From CAUJGP01 sp964612425 (GTDB lineage: Bacteria; Bdellovibrionota; Bdellovibrionia; Bdellovibrionales; Bdellovibrionaceae), in contig CAZTDX010000006.1 in the NCBI GenBank assembly GCA_964612425.1, positions 26,078 through 90,077 of the forward strand: 64,000 bases of DNA, given 5' to 3'. The position numbers and the translations under genes are program-made. Numbering within the stretch: the first letter of the stretch is position 1; each line of letters opens with the position of its first letter. This document shows, in pieces, positions 34,369-44,228 of this stretch. Below the pieces are notes generated by a model, which worked only from the letters and a program-made list of their open reading frames with translations, was not told the DNA's origin and made no database searches.

Positions 34369-35595
34369 TTAGTTTATGGTTGTGGTGAAAGTGGACGATG
34401 TGCGCACTAAAACGTTCCAGGATTTTAATAGATACTTGAGTTCTATTTCGATGAGTTTTAATTCGACTCTTAAAGAAGAGATATCAATTTCAAGGGAGCT
34501 GGTGTGAACATTAGTAACCATTTGCTCCCTTGAATGTTCATTCATTTTTAACCAATATCGATTTTTTAAAAGGGCACATTCATTTTTTAACTTTTCAATG
34601 CGTGCCTGATTAGCAATGATTTTATTATAAAGAGGTTCAAGCTTTTCTTTAAATAAAGGGGAGTTTTTTAAATTAATAACTTCTGTTTCAAGTTTGGCGC
34701 GTAGGATTTCAGAAAACGGAACGGTTCTTAAACGCTTTGCTAACCCTAATAACGAGGCAAATTGAATGGACCACTTTGTCGGGTCCCAGTGATACCACTT
34801 GATTCCATTTCGATAGTCGATTTGAAATTTATGGTGATAATTGTGATACCCTTCGCCATGAGTTAAAATAGCTACGATTAAGCTATCTTTCGCTGTTTTC
34901 TCAACGGAGTAGTAGGATTTTCCAATCATATGACTGAGTGAATTCACAAAAAAAGTAGATTGTTGCGTAAGAAAAATTCGTAGTCCGCCGGCAATAACCA
35001 AACCTAATAAGGCGTTTCCTAAAAACCAACCCACAATAGTAGGGATGAAGTAACCAACAAAAATTGCGCAAGCTAAATAATATTTATGTTGAAATTGAAC
35101 AAGTTTATTTTTCTCTAAGTCTGGAGCATTGATAGGAATGCTTACAGACTCATTAAGCATCATCCAACCCATGTGCGCATACCAAAACCCCCTTTTAATA
35201 GAATAGGGATCTCTTTCTGTGTCTTCAAAGCGGTGATGAATTCGGTGGTCGCTCGCCCATTTAAGAGCTGATCCTTGAAAAGCACCTGAAGAGATGAAAA
35301 GTAAAAACCACTCTAGGAGTGGATGAGCCTCAAAAGATTTATGGGCATAGAGTCGGTGATAGCCCATCGTAATACTAAGGTTAGTAAGGATGGCAAAAAT
35401 TAATGAAAAAATCGAAATGGAAATGAATTGATCAACGGCAAAGGTAAGAAGATAGGAAGGCGAGAGGGTACAATATAAAACGAGTAAAAGAATGGAGAGT
35501 ATGGGGTTTAAAATCAAGAATAACGTTACTGTCCAGCTAATATCTTTCAATGTAAAAGAAATTTTTGGAGTGAGTTGGCTTTTATTGTTTTCCAT
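34369..35595 (-). CDS. Acyl-CoA/acyl-lipid fatty-acid desaturase (delta-9 type)
   Basis: The start at ATG 35595 is preferred over TTG 35640 (GGAG upstream). The membrane protein of about 408 residues has the three histidine boxes of stearoyl-CoA desaturases: HRLYAH, HRIHHRF and HGEGYHNYHH. Four or more transmembrane helices surround them. It inserts a double bond into saturated acyl chains using a di-iron centre and oxygen. About 100 extra C-terminal residues after the third box form a charged coiled-coil-like tail (ANQARIEKLKNECALLKNRYW) not typical of the family. Confidence 0.92.
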   Translation of the reverse strand: MENNKSQLTPKISFTLKDISWTVTLFLILNPILSILLLVLYCTLSPSYLLTFAVDQFISISIFSLIFAILTNLSITMGYHRLYAHKSFEAHPLLEWFLLFISSGAFQGSALKWASDHRIHHRFEDTERDPYSIKRGFWYAHMGWMMLNESVSIPINAPDLEKNKLVQFQHKYYLACAIFVGYFIPTIVGWFLGNALLGLVIAGGLRIFLTQQSTFFVNSLSHMIGKSYYSVEKTAKDSLIVAILTHGEGYHNYHHKFQIDYRNGIKWYHWDPTKWSIQFASLLGLAKRLRTVPFSEILRAKLETEVINLKNSPLFKEKLEPLYNKIIANQARIEKLKNECALLKNRYWLKMNEHSREQMVTNVHTSSLEIDISSLRVELKLIEIELKYLLKSWNVLVRTSSTFTTTIN

Positions 35596-35803
35596 ATTTT
35601 TATTGGCTCCGGTTGTCCTGTTATCGCTCGCAAAGAACAAGCGTCTAGCCTTATTTTACCGTAAATAAGCAAAAATGCAGAAGTAAAAATGTTTTGAACA
35701 AGTATCATTTTTGCTTAAAAACTGTTGCAACTTGAGTCATGAATTCTTGAGTACACAGCCACTGTTATCACAGGCAGTGGCGTCGTCTCAGTTGTTGCTG
35801 TTC

Positions 35804-37555
35804 TTAATTTTCAAATGTTCTCCAAGTGATATACTCTGGAGTATTTTTTGTCCCATCAATGGGAGTTTTATTATTAGTAACTCGTAACTGACTGTTAAGT
35901 TTGCGGGTGAGAATTTGAGCTTCTGTATTATTTTGAGGCGTTACTGAAAATAAATTCTTGAAGAACTCTACTGGAATAGACTGAGTGTATTCTTTTCTGC
36001 AATTTGAGGGGCTCTGAAAGGGTTTTGCCCATCGACATGAAAGTCCAAGAGTTGGATTAAATACCTCATATTTAAGCTGTACAATGTTACTGCCTGCTTC
36101 TACTTTCCATGTTTGTCTTAGATGAGTTTCTTTTGTTGAGAATTTCAAACCTAAATCAGGAAGAGCAAGGCGAGCAAGTTGGCTATTGAGTTTAAAACTC
36201 GGACTGTTATTGAGAATAAACGTTTGTAAAATAGAAGTGGTCGTTAAAAAACCATAGGCAGAGTCAAAGCCACAATGGTCTCCCTCGGGCACGCCAATGG
36301 CTCCAACAGTTGAAGGCAAATTAACGGCATCCACTAAAGTTTTTGTGTTTAATTCATAGTTGACAACGTTATCATCGAAGCTGGCCCAGGCTAGGGTTGG
36401 GATATCGATTGATTCTTGATTGATTGAGAACTCATTTTTACTTAAGTAATCATCAATATCCACTGGAATTGGCGCATGGCGGCCTGGAGGAGAGGCGAGC
36501 TCCCACATTTTCCCGTATCGAAGAACAATGTCACTTAACATCGATGGAAATTTTTCAGCGGACGGAGGTGTTTTTGAGCTTAGGTAATCTTTTGCTTCTG
36601 GCAATGAACTTTCTGCCTCTTTTAAATATTTCCAAGTGAGCGGAGTAAATATTTTTCCTTTAGTAGAATTGGCATACATATCATTTAATGTGGGTTTTAA
36701 ATTAACAACAGGACAAATAGCACTCGTTGAATTAAAAAGAGGTTCACCGTTGGAAGAGATAAAAAATGATTTTAAGTTACTTACGGCAAGGGCGGCTGAG
36801 CTTCCGAGACTTATGCCAGCAGCGTGAATGCTGTCCACCGTATTTTTGTAGGGACTTTCATACTTCAACCATCTGGCAACATCGTAAAGATCATAAGCTT
36901 CATAAAAGCCACCAAGACGGAGAGAATGGTTTTCTTTTATATGATCAATGCCAGTGTAGTTACTTAAGAAAATAATATTAAACGGTGACTGATCAAAAAA
37001 ATTGATAATAAAACTTTTACCTGTTGCGCTTGAGTCAATATCGCAAAACACACCACACTTCATTATGACCCAGGGTCTTTTGGTGTTTAAATCTTTAACC
37101 CCAATGAGTGAATCTAACTTGCTTCCATCCGAGAGAGTGAGTGTTACTTTGGTGAGATTTTTATTTTTACTAAGATCGTATTGGATAGTGATTAACTTTA
37201 ATAATCCAGCCAATCCGAGCACGTTTCCTCGAGTAAGGAATTGAGAGCACTTACTAATGTAGTCTTTGGTGAATTTTGCATATTGATCAGCACTCTGATA
37301 ATTACTCAAGGCTTGCGTTTGAAACTCAAGAGGATGACATTCTGGAGGGACTGGCGCGGTGGTGCTTCCCAACGGAACATTAAGCTCAAGAGCTTTAATG
37401 GAGAATTCCCCAGAGTCGTTATTAGGAACTTTGTCTGAGGCCATGTTTTTAATTAAGGTATTATAAAAATCTGCATTTAGAGTTTCAACAGCATGAGTTA
37501 CCGGACTAAAGACGAGAAGTAGTAATAAAAGATGTTTAGAAAGTGCTTTGTGCAT
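35804..37555 (-). CDS. Secreted alpha/beta-hydrolase-like serine hydrolase
   Basis: The start at ATG 37555 has AAAGGAA upstream. The protein of about 583 residues has a signal peptide (KHLLLLLLVFSPVTHA). A nucleophile elbow AAGISLGSSAAL (G-x-S-x-G) follows VDSIHA. A catalytic Asp is likely in LAWASFDDNVV and His in GDHCGFDSAYG. PWVIMKCGVFCDID precedes the fold. The final 130 residues are beta-rich. This resembles large extracytoplasmic lipase/esterase-like hydrolases but no subfamily is recognised. It diverges from the M3 peptidase gene. Confidence 0.7.
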   Translation of the reverse strand: MHKALSKHLLLLLLVFSPVTHAVETLNADFYNTLIKNMASDKVPNNDSGEFSIKALELNVPLGSTTAPVPPECHPLEFQTQALSNYQSADQYAKFTKDYISKCSQFLTRGNVLGLAGLLKLITIQYDLSKNKNLTKVTLTLSDGSKLDSLIGVKDLNTKRPWVIMKCGVFCDIDSSATGKSFIINFFDQSPFNIIFLSNYTGIDHIKENHSLRLGGFYEAYDLYDVARWLKYESPYKNTVDSIHAAGISLGSSAALAVSNLKSFFISSNGEPLFNSTSAICPVVNLKPTLNDMYANSTKGKIFTPLTWKYLKEAESSLPEAKDYLSSKTPPSAEKFPSMLSDIVLRYGKMWELASPPGRHAPIPVDIDDYLSKNEFSINQESIDIPTLAWASFDDNVVNYELNTKTLVDAVNLPSTVGAIGVPEGDHCGFDSAYGFLTTTSILQTFILNNSPSFKLNSQLARLALPDLGLKFSTKETHLRQTWKVEAGSNIVQLKYEVFNPTLGLSCRWAKPFQSPSNCRKEYTQSIPVEFFKNLFSVTPQNNTEAQILTRKLNSQLRVTNNKTPIDGTKNTPEYITWRTFEN

Positions 37556-37862
37556 AATCAATTCCTTTATTTTGTAGAGAGGTGCAGTGATGGCGCCTCA
37601 TATTTTCAGTGTTTCATATCACGACCAAAGTACACTTCGACAGAAGTCCGGAAGACTTAAGTCCAGATTTTATGATTTTTCACGAAGTTTTTTAAAAGTG
37701 CTACAGATTGTAGCTAACGCGCGATCGCTTTTGATGACGCAGAACTGCGATTTTCATTTCAGTTCGAATTCTAATGAGCAGGACCTAGGTAGTGTTCTGT
37801 TGGTTGCCAAGTATAGACTAAAATCTTATTCTGTTCACCAGAATCCGGGGAGGACTTTTATT
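37556..37862. other. Divergent intergenic region
   Basis: About 300 bases between the divergent hydrolase and M3 peptidase genes. The M3 frame is open back to 37587, but without a ribosome site and with no homology or signal-like features, so it is treated as non-coding. A short inverted repeat AAGTC/GACTT lies around 37640-37655. No RNA gene is seen. Confidence 0.5.
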
Positions 37863-39935
37863 ATGAATTTAAAGGGAAAGTATTTAGTTTCAGTATTTTT
37901 AATTTCTATTTTATCAGTAATGTCTTGCACGCATAAACAGACCCAAATGACTGGTGCTGCGGAAAAGCGGTTTCCAGGGAGTGCAGATTCAAAAGCACTC
38001 ATTCGTTATGATTATGCAGATGGTGAAATTACGAGTATTTGCAATAAAGAGATTAAATCAATGCAGTCAAAATTGGATTTATGGAGAGATGCAAATGCCG
38101 TTGGTGCGAGATCTCCACAGGCTCTGTTAGATTTTGAAGAGCTTACAGCCAATTTTTCAGATGCTATGGGTCCCATTTTATTTATGGGAAGTGTTTCCAC
38201 CAGTTCAAAGCTTCGCGATGAAGCTTCAGCGTGTGAAGAGTCTGTTGGAGTTTTTCAAAATGGAATTTTTACAAACCGCGAATACTATAATCGCTTAAAA
38301 GAAATTCAAACCAAAGACCCCGCTCAATCACGATTACTTCATGAAGCACTCGTGGCTTTTGAATTCAATGGAATGAAGTTAAATGATGAGGATCTTAAAA
38401 AATATAAAGCCTTGGCGGATCGATTAACTCAATTAACAACCCAGTTTGGACAAAATTTAAATAATGATATTTCAACGGTGACGTTCACTGAAAAAGAGTT
38501 AGCAGGAGTAAAACCTGACTTTTTAGCGCGATTAAAAAAGGATGATAAAGGTCAATTTATTGTTACCACAAAATCGCCGGATTACATCCATGTTATGGAA
38601 AATGCTTCTCAGGGCGAAACGAGAAAAAAAATGATGTTTGCCTACAATAATCGTCAGGCAGAGAAGAACACGGCTCTTTTAGAAGAGGCCGTTCAAGTTC
38701 GCGCACAAATTGGTAAGCTGATGGGCTACCCCACTTACGCTGATTTTGCGCTCACTCAAAAAATGGCGAGCAAGAGTAAAACGGTTTGGGATTTTTTAAA
38801 GGGACTTCGTATAAAATTGAGTGATAAAAATAAAAGTGATTTAAAAATATTAGCCGCTTTTAAGCGTAAAGAATTAAAAGATTCCAGTCCCTTAAACCCA
38901 TGGGATGTGAGTTACGTCTCTAATCAGATGAAAATTCAAAAGTACAAAGTGGATCAGGATTTGATCAGTGAGTATTTTCCAGCGCAAAGTGTGATTGATT
39001 ACACGTTTGAAGTGTACTCAAAACTTCTTGGTGTAGACTTCAAAGAAGTCAAAGAGGCCCCAGTATGGGCCACTCAGGTTAAATTATTTGAGGTTATTGA
39101 TCGATCAACAAAGCAAGTTATCGCACACTTTTACACCGATTTAGTTCCAAGAGAAGGTAAGTATGGTCATGCAGCGGCCTTCCCACTCATTAGTGGAAGA
39201 GTTTTAAAGTCCGATGGTCATTATCAAAAACCTGTAGCTTCTATTGTAGCAAATTTTACGCCTCCCTCAGAAAATAAACCCTCTTTATTGACTCATGATG
39301 AAATTGAGACTTTTTTCCATGAGTTCGGGCACATTATGCATCAGGTATTAACAAAAGCGCCTTATGCAAGCTTGTCAGGGACTAATGTAAAGCAAGATTT
39401 TGTCGAAGCCCCTTCGCAAATGCTAGAAAATTGGGTGTGGGAAAAGTCTGTGCTTCAAAAAATGTCTCAGCATTACAAAGATCCTAGCAAAAAAATTCCG
39501 ACAGACTTAATCGCAAGAATGAGAAAATTACGATTAATGAACGCTGGTATTCAAAACACACGGCAACTCGTTTTTGGATTATTTGACATGGAAATTCATA
39601 CAAATGATAAATCCGATGTCACGGCAGTTTATGCAAAGCTGCAAAAAGATTTAACAGGCTTTCAACCTTTAGAAGGGACTCATTTTCCTGCGACATTTGG
39701 TCACATGATGGGAGGATATGCTGCGGGTTACTACGGTTATTTATGGTCAAAAGTTTATGCTGAAGATATGTTCTCGGAGTTCGCAAAAAAAGGAATTTTA
39801 AATGCGGAGTTGGGTAAAAAATATAGAAAAGAAATTTTAGAAAAAGGAAATATGAGTGACCCTCTCGTTTTGGTTAAAAAGTTTTTAGGGAGAGAGCCAA
39901 ACAATAAAGCCTTTTTTAAAAGTTTAGGATTATAA
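37863..39935 (+). CDS. M3-family oligoendopeptidase lipoprotein
   Basis: The start at ATG 37863 follows a GGGAGGAC ribosome site and gives a proper lipoprotein signal (VFLISILSVMSC). The earlier open frame does not. The protein of about 690 residues has the thimet-oligopeptidase layout with zinc motif HEFGHIMH (His486) and the downstream Glu in DFVEAPSQMLENW. PrlC/Dcp-like enzymes cut short peptides; lipidation places this one at the cell envelope rather than in the cytoplasm. C-terminal motifs GGYAAGYYGYLWSKVYAEDMF are typical. Confidence 0.93.
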   Translation: MNLKGKYLVSVFLISILSVMSCTHKQTQMTGAAEKRFPGSADSKALIRYDYADGEITSICNKEIKSMQSKLDLWRDANAVGARSPQALLDFEELTANFSDAMGPILFMGSVSTSSKLRDEASACEESVGVFQNGIFTNREYYNRLKEIQTKDPAQSRLLHEALVAFEFNGMKLNDEDLKKYKALADRLTQLTTQFGQNLNNDISTVTFTEKELAGVKPDFLARLKKDDKGQFIVTTKSPDYIHVMENASQGETRKKMMFAYNNRQAEKNTALLEEAVQVRAQIGKLMGYPTYADFALTQKMASKSKTVWDFLKGLRIKLSDKNKSDLKILAAFKRKELKDSSPLNPWDVSYVSNQMKIQKYKVDQDLISEYFPAQSVIDYTFEVYSKLLGVDFKEVKEAPVWATQVKLFEVIDRSTKQVIAHFYTDLVPREGKYGHAAAFPLISGRVLKSDGHYQKPVASIVANFTPPSENKPSLLTHDEIETFFHEFGHIMHQVLTKAPYASLSGTNVKQDFVEAPSQMLENWVWEKSVLQKMSQHYKDPSKKIPTDLIARMRKLRLMNAGIQNTRQLVFGLFDMEIHTNDKSDVTAVYAKLQKDLTGFQPLEGTHFPATFGHMMGGYAAGYYGYLWSKVYAEDMFSEFAKKGILNAELGKKYRKEILEKGNMSDPLVLVKKFLGREPNNKAFFKSLGL

Positions 39936-39965
39936 ACAAAATAAGATTAAGGTTAATTTTTATTT

Positions 39966-41342
39966 ATGAAACTTTCATTTTTGGGAGCCGCACAAACAGT
40001 TACAGGGAGCCGTTTTTTATTAGAATATCACAATCAACGATTATTGATCGATTGTGGTTTATTCCAAGGACCTAAAGAGCGGAGAAACTACAATTGGGTT
40101 CCCTTTACGGAAGCTAAAAAAATTGATTTTGTCATATTAACCCATGCTCATATCGATCACTCAGGATTTTTACCACGGTTAGTAAAGGAAGGATTCCGCG
40201 GAAAAATTATCACTACGGAGTCTACAAAAGCGCTTTGCGAAATATTGCTTCCTGATTCGGGACGGCTCCAAGAAGAAGATGCTCGTTTTGCCAATGAAAC
40301 CAAGCATAGTAAGCACGATCCGGCATTGCCACTTTATACCGAAGCGGATGCGTTGGAGTCATTAAAGTACTTTCAAGCAAGACCTTCCAACGAGTGGATT
40401 GAGTTGATCTCTGGGTTAAGTATTAAGTTTCTTCGAGCCGGCCATATACTCGGCTCTTCGTTGGTTCAAATTTCAATGTCAGAAAACAATAAACAACATT
40501 TATTAACATTTACAGGAGATCTAGGCAATGGGCGTTCCCTTATTTTAAAGGACCCCATGACTGTTTTAGAGACGGATACTCTTGTTATGGAGAGTACTTA
40601 CGGGGACAGAGTGCAGCCCAAAAAAGATCCCAGTGAGTCCATAGCATTGGTTATTGAAAAAGTGCTCTCTCGTGGTGGAACGTTAGTTATACCGGCTTTT
40701 GCCTTAGGTCGAACACAAGAAATTATATATATTATCAACCAACTGGAGCAATCGGGTCGAATTCAAAAGTACCCTGTTTATTTAGATTCACCAATGGCAG
40801 ATTCTGTCACTCAGGTTTATAGTAAAATCAATGGCGATCTTAAGTTAGAAAGAACGCCTGGAGGGAATATTCAGTTTTCAACTTCCCATTTTCATATTGT
40901 TGCTAAGCCAGAAGGATCAATGCTGTTGTGTTTGGATCCTAGACCTAAAATTGTAATTTCTGCGGCGGGAATGTTGACCGGAGGCCGAGTGTTGCATCAT
41001 TTGAAAGTGCAACTCCCCAGGGCGGAGTCGGGAGTCTTATTTGTGGGTTATCAGGCCGAAGGAACGAAGGGTTTGTTGTTAAAAAATGGATTCAAAAGTT
41101 TGAGAATTCATCACCGAGAAATTTTAGTAGAGGCCGAGATATTTTCTATTGATAATCTGTCGGCACATGCTGACTCGAATGACTTAGTCAGTTGGGTCCA
41201 AAAGTTTCAAAAAAAGCCAAGTAAAGTCTTTTTAGTACATGGCGAAACTAATGCACTCAATACACTAAAATATAGAATTAAAAATGAATGTCACATTGAC
41301 GACGTTATTATTCCTAACTTAGGCGAAAGCTTTGAAATTTAG
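39966..41342 (+). CDS. Metallo-beta-lactamase/beta-CASP ribonuclease-like protein
   Basis: The 458-residue protein has the MBL zinc motif THAHIDHSG, the later ligands in GHILGSS and FTGDLG, and the beta-CASP features FALGRTQEIIY, YLDSPMA, SAAGMLTGGRVLHHL and VHGE. This is the CPSF-like group (Ysh1/TTHA0252 type) of RNA-processing nucleases. It acts in the cytoplasm on RNA ends or junctions. It follows the M3 gene by 30 bases and converges on an unknown gene. Confidence 0.92.
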   Translation: MKLSFLGAAQTVTGSRFLLEYHNQRLLIDCGLFQGPKERRNYNWVPFTEAKKIDFVILTHAHIDHSGFLPRLVKEGFRGKIITTESTKALCEILLPDSGRLQEEDARFANETKHSKHDPALPLYTEADALESLKYFQARPSNEWIELISGLSIKFLRAGHILGSSLVQISMSENNKQHLLTFTGDLGNGRSLILKDPMTVLETDTLVMESTYGDRVQPKKDPSESIALVIEKVLSRGGTLVIPAFALGRTQEIIYIINQLEQSGRIQKYPVYLDSPMADSVTQVYSKINGDLKLERTPGGNIQFSTSHFHIVAKPEGSMLLCLDPRPKIVISAAGMLTGGRVLHHLKVQLPRAESGVLFVGYQAEGTKGLLLKNGFKSLRIHHREILVEAEIFSIDNLSAHADSNDLVSWVQKFQKKPSKVFLVHGETNALNTLKYRIKNECHIDDVIIPNLGESFEI

Positions 41343-41365
41343 TCTCCAAACTCGCGTTTTAAGTT

Positions 41366-41920
41366 TTAGTCGGTGATGATTTCTACTTTGATTTGAGTTA
41401 ATCGAGTGAGTAATTTAATTTTATCGCGAATGGGCCACCACTCATAGAGAAAGAGGTTGATGGGTTTCCACATGGCGACCCAACCCATAACATGGAGGCT
41501 TTCTCCAAGAAAACCGAAGAAGAGCCCTTCTTGGTCTTTTGTAAAATAATAGATAGAATAACAAAAACCTAAAAATAAAGAACCAAGTAAAAGTGTAATT
41601 CGGCCTTGTTTAAAAAGTAATTTTAAGTCGTTTTGGGAGCTTTCGAGTTCAAAAGAAAAGTAAGTATAAATGGCTTCCTCGACATCTTTTGCTTTTAAAA
41701 ACGAGGGGTGATGTTCTTGCATTTTTATAACTAATTTAACTTTACTTTCTTCGCCTAGCTCTCGCATGGCTAAGGTAAGATAACGGGAAAAATCTTCATC
41801 CAGATCTTTTTCTTTAAAAGGGGAGGGATCTTTGCGATCGAAAAGCTGTAAAATGCTCGTTAAGAGCATATCAATACAGTAGACACCATCTTCTTGGCGG
41901 TAGCGTGCGATCTCTTGCAT
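41366..41920 (-). CDS. Unknown small membrane protein
   Basis: The 184-residue protein has a soluble N-terminal half (about 1-105) that is helical and acidic, two hydrophobic helices (about 108-125 and 132-152), and a basic C-terminus (YEWWPIRDKIKLLTRLTQIKVEI). No family is recognised. It lies downstream of the phospholipase-D-like gene in the same direction, with a gap of about 100 bases. Confidence 0.58.
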   Translation of the reverse strand: MQEIARYRQEDGVYCIDMLLTSILQLFDRKDPSPFKEKDLDEDFSRYLTLAMRELGEESKVKLVIKMQEHHPSFLKAKDVEEAIYTYFSFELESSQNDLKLLFKQGRITLLLGSLFLGFCYSIYYFTKDQEGLFFGFLGESLHVMGWVAMWKPINLFLYEWWPIRDKIKLLTRLTQIKVEIITD

Positions 41921-42017
41921 GATATGAGACTAAGGGTTTCAGTGAGAAAGAGCAAGAAACAAAAATGATTGTTGTAGTAATCGCCTACTTTAAAATTTAA
42001 AGGTTCAATTTAAAAGT

Positions 42018-43189
42018 TTAGACGAAATAGCGAAAAAGAAGAATGCATCGATATCGTAGCCATGACCACCAGGAAATATTCATAACATCTTGATAATGAA
42101 TTTTTTGACTGAGACTTAATTTATGATTCCAAATTTGCAGTAATTTTTGAAACATGGGTGGAGAGTCAACGACAGCTTCCGCTTCAAGATCATGAATTAA
42201 ACTACGATAATTAAGATTATTCGAACCAATGAGGCCCCAGTCATCAATGATGATTGACTTTGTGTGTAGCATTGGTGATTGCAGTTCCCAAATTTGAACT
42301 CCCGCTTGTAAAAGTTTTCTATAAAAAATAGGCGCAAACCACTTAACCAAGGGAACGTCGGTCTTCCCTGGAAGCAAGATAACTACGTTCACTCCTTTTC
42401 GGGCAGAATAGATGAGGCTTTGAATCAGGGTGCGATGAGGGACAAAGTAAGCATTCATAATATAAACTTGTTTTTTGGCGTTTCTAATTCGTTGAAGTAA
42501 ATCTCTCCAATAGAGAAAGCGTAATAAGAAATGATTATTCAATCTAATTTTTTGCTCCATGGGAAACAATTTAAAACGTAGTTTAAAGTTGAGATGAAAA
42601 TCTTGCCAAACGTCATGTCGAGTTGGTTTTGTTCGATTAAATTCCTTCAGAAAGGCTTGGCTGAGTAGAGAAACAGAAGTGCCTTGAATTTGCATTGTTA
42701 AATCAAACCAAGGGTGCAGACTATAGGATTTGAAATGTGATTTTGAGAAATTCACACTTCCTAAAAAAGCGATTCGGTTATCAATAAGAATTATTTTGCG
42801 ATGATCTCGTTTGTTTAATGATTGAGTATTGAGGATGAGTTTTAAAAGAAAAAATGGAAAAAGTAAAACGCGCCACTCTTGGGACCATGGGAGGGNNNNN
42901 NNNNNTTGTAGATTCGAAGTGGAATCCAAGTTTTCTCACTCCAGAGTTGTAAATCGGGAAGATGTCTGAGGCTTCCAACGCCATCTACGAGAATTCGAAC
43001 GTCTAAGCCTTCTTTTTGCTTCAGCTCGAGGAGAGTGAGGATTTTATTCCCTGGCTCGGGCAATTCAAAAATATAGCTCTCAACGAATACAGATTGTTTA
43101 GCTGATTTGATCATAGGAATAAGGGCGTTAAGATAGTCATCCCCGTTATCGTAGATATTAATTACTTCATAGGGACGGAGTGGCGTCAT
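42018..43189 (-). CDS. Phospholipase-D/cardiolipin synthase-family protein, interrupted by an assembly gap
   Basis: Two HKD motifs are present: HRKIILID (middle) and HTKSIIID (near the end, followed by WGLIGSNNLNYRS). The N-terminal part reads QSVFVESYIFELPEPG and RILVDGVGS. This is the cardiolipin synthase ClsB-like layout, which joins two phosphatidyl groups. The 10 N at 42896-42905 put the two halves in different frames. The flanks require a gap of 2 modulo 3 bases to restore the frame, and the family's RxYNPLPW pattern would fit exactly two missing bases. So the gene is probably intact. The start overlaps dusC by 23 bases. Confidence 0.82.
42896..42905. other. Assembly gap (10 N)
   Basis: Ten unknown bases inside the PLD-family gene. 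Codon phase on both sides shows the true length is not 10. Confidence 0.97.
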
Positions 43190-44216
43190 AGGTGACCTGG
43201 GAATTTATGTGGAGTGCTGATTCTAAATTTTGTTGGAACTCTGTGGGATTATGAAAAGTTTTAATCTGATCGAAGAGAATTTTTGCTTGGGGGTTTTTGA
43301 GCGAAAGGTATTTTAACCACTGCTTGGTGCGTGATGTGGCGAAGTGGCCATTGATATGAGATTGAGAGTCAAAATAGAAGTTCATAAGTAGACCCTCTAT
43401 TTTTCGCCATTCTAGCCTCGATTGTTCTTCATAAATATTCGGGGACGCAGCTTCAAGATTCGGAGGTAGATTCACCAAATTCGGGGACGGAGTCGACTTG
43501 GCGTCTTTAATTTTGGTAAAAAGATAGGGGTCAGAGAGGCTCGCACGACCAATCATGAAGTGCGAAGCTTTGGTCTCCTTTTGGCACTCTGCAAAGCTAT
43601 TAAGACATTGAATATCACCATTAGCCACAATGGGGACGGAGACCACCTCAGCTATTCGTGGAACCCAATTCCAATGGGCAGGGGGGCGATATCCGTCTCT
43701 TTTCGTTCTACAGTGGACCGTTATCCATTGGGCACCGGCCTCTTGGAGTGCTTTAGCGTTCTCTAAACACAACGATGTGTCTTCAAACCCTAGTCTAATT
43801 TTACCAGAAACAGGTACGCTTTGGGGGACGGACTCCCGTACTTTTTTTAAGATGTCATACAATCTATGTGGTGATTTCAATAAAATGGCACCACCGTCAT
43901 GGCGATTTACTGTTTTAGCGGGACATCCAAAGTTCAAGTCGATTCCTGCGGCACCTAACTCAGCAACTCTTTGAGCGTTCTCTGCCATTGGGGACGGATC
44001 ACCACCGAGCAATTGAAAAATGACAGGTGTTCCTGTACGAGTTCGACTTTTAGTAAGTAGCTCGGGACAGTGTCTGATAAAAATTTTATTGGGATGGAGT
44101 GTTTTTGTGACCCGTAAAAACTCTGTAACACAATAGTCAATGCCACCCAATTTTGTAAGGGTGTCACGCATGAGCCAATCGGTTACTCCCTCCATTGGGG
44201 CTAAATATAATTTCAT
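43167..44216 (-). CDS. dusC: tRNA-dihydrouridine synthase, DusC-like
   Basis: The 349-residue FMN enzyme reduces uridines in tRNA. It begins LAPMEGVTDWLMRDTL, has the catalytic Cys in LNFGCPAKTVN, the FMN-binding IRLG, ITVHCRTK, IVANGDI and MIGRASLSDP motifs, and the late RTKQWLKYL typical of DusC. After MIGRASLSDP a loop of about 20 extra residues rich in Pro/Ser/Asn is present compared with E. coli DusC. It is encoded by DNA carrying two copies of the clustered 10-base motif. Three more full or near copies lie in the gene. It precedes the PLD gene and follows ligA. Confidence 0.93.
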   Translation of the reverse strand: MKLYLAPMEGVTDWLMRDTLTKLGGIDYCVTEFLRVTKTLHPNKIFIRHCPELLTKSRTRTGTPVIFQLLGGDPSPMAENAQRVAELGAAGIDLNFGCPAKTVNRHDGGAILLKSPHRLYDILKKVRESVPQSVPVSGKIRLGFEDTSLCLENAKALQEAGAQWITVHCRTKRDGYRPPAHWNWVPRIAEVVSVPIVANGDIQCLNSFAECQKETKASHFMIGRASLSDPYLFTKIKDAKSTPSPNLVNLPPNLEAASPNIYEEQSRLEWRKIEGLLMNFYFDSQSHINGHFATSRTKQWLKYLSLKNPQAKILFDQIKTFHNPTEFQQNLESALHINSQVTYDATPSL

Positions 44217-44228
44217 GTGCCTCTCTAG

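Noticed and set aside
37587..37862. N-terminal extension of the M3 peptidase
   Set aside because: The extension has no ribosome site and would hide a good lipoprotein signal that begins at 37863.
42842..43189. Frameshifted pseudogene of the PLD family
   Set aside because: The frame change falls exactly at the 10-N gap of arbitrary length, and both catalytic HKD motifs are intact.
43560..43974. Plus-strand ORFs opposite dusC
   Set aside because: Overlap a well-supported DusC core with catalytic residues; no independent evidence.
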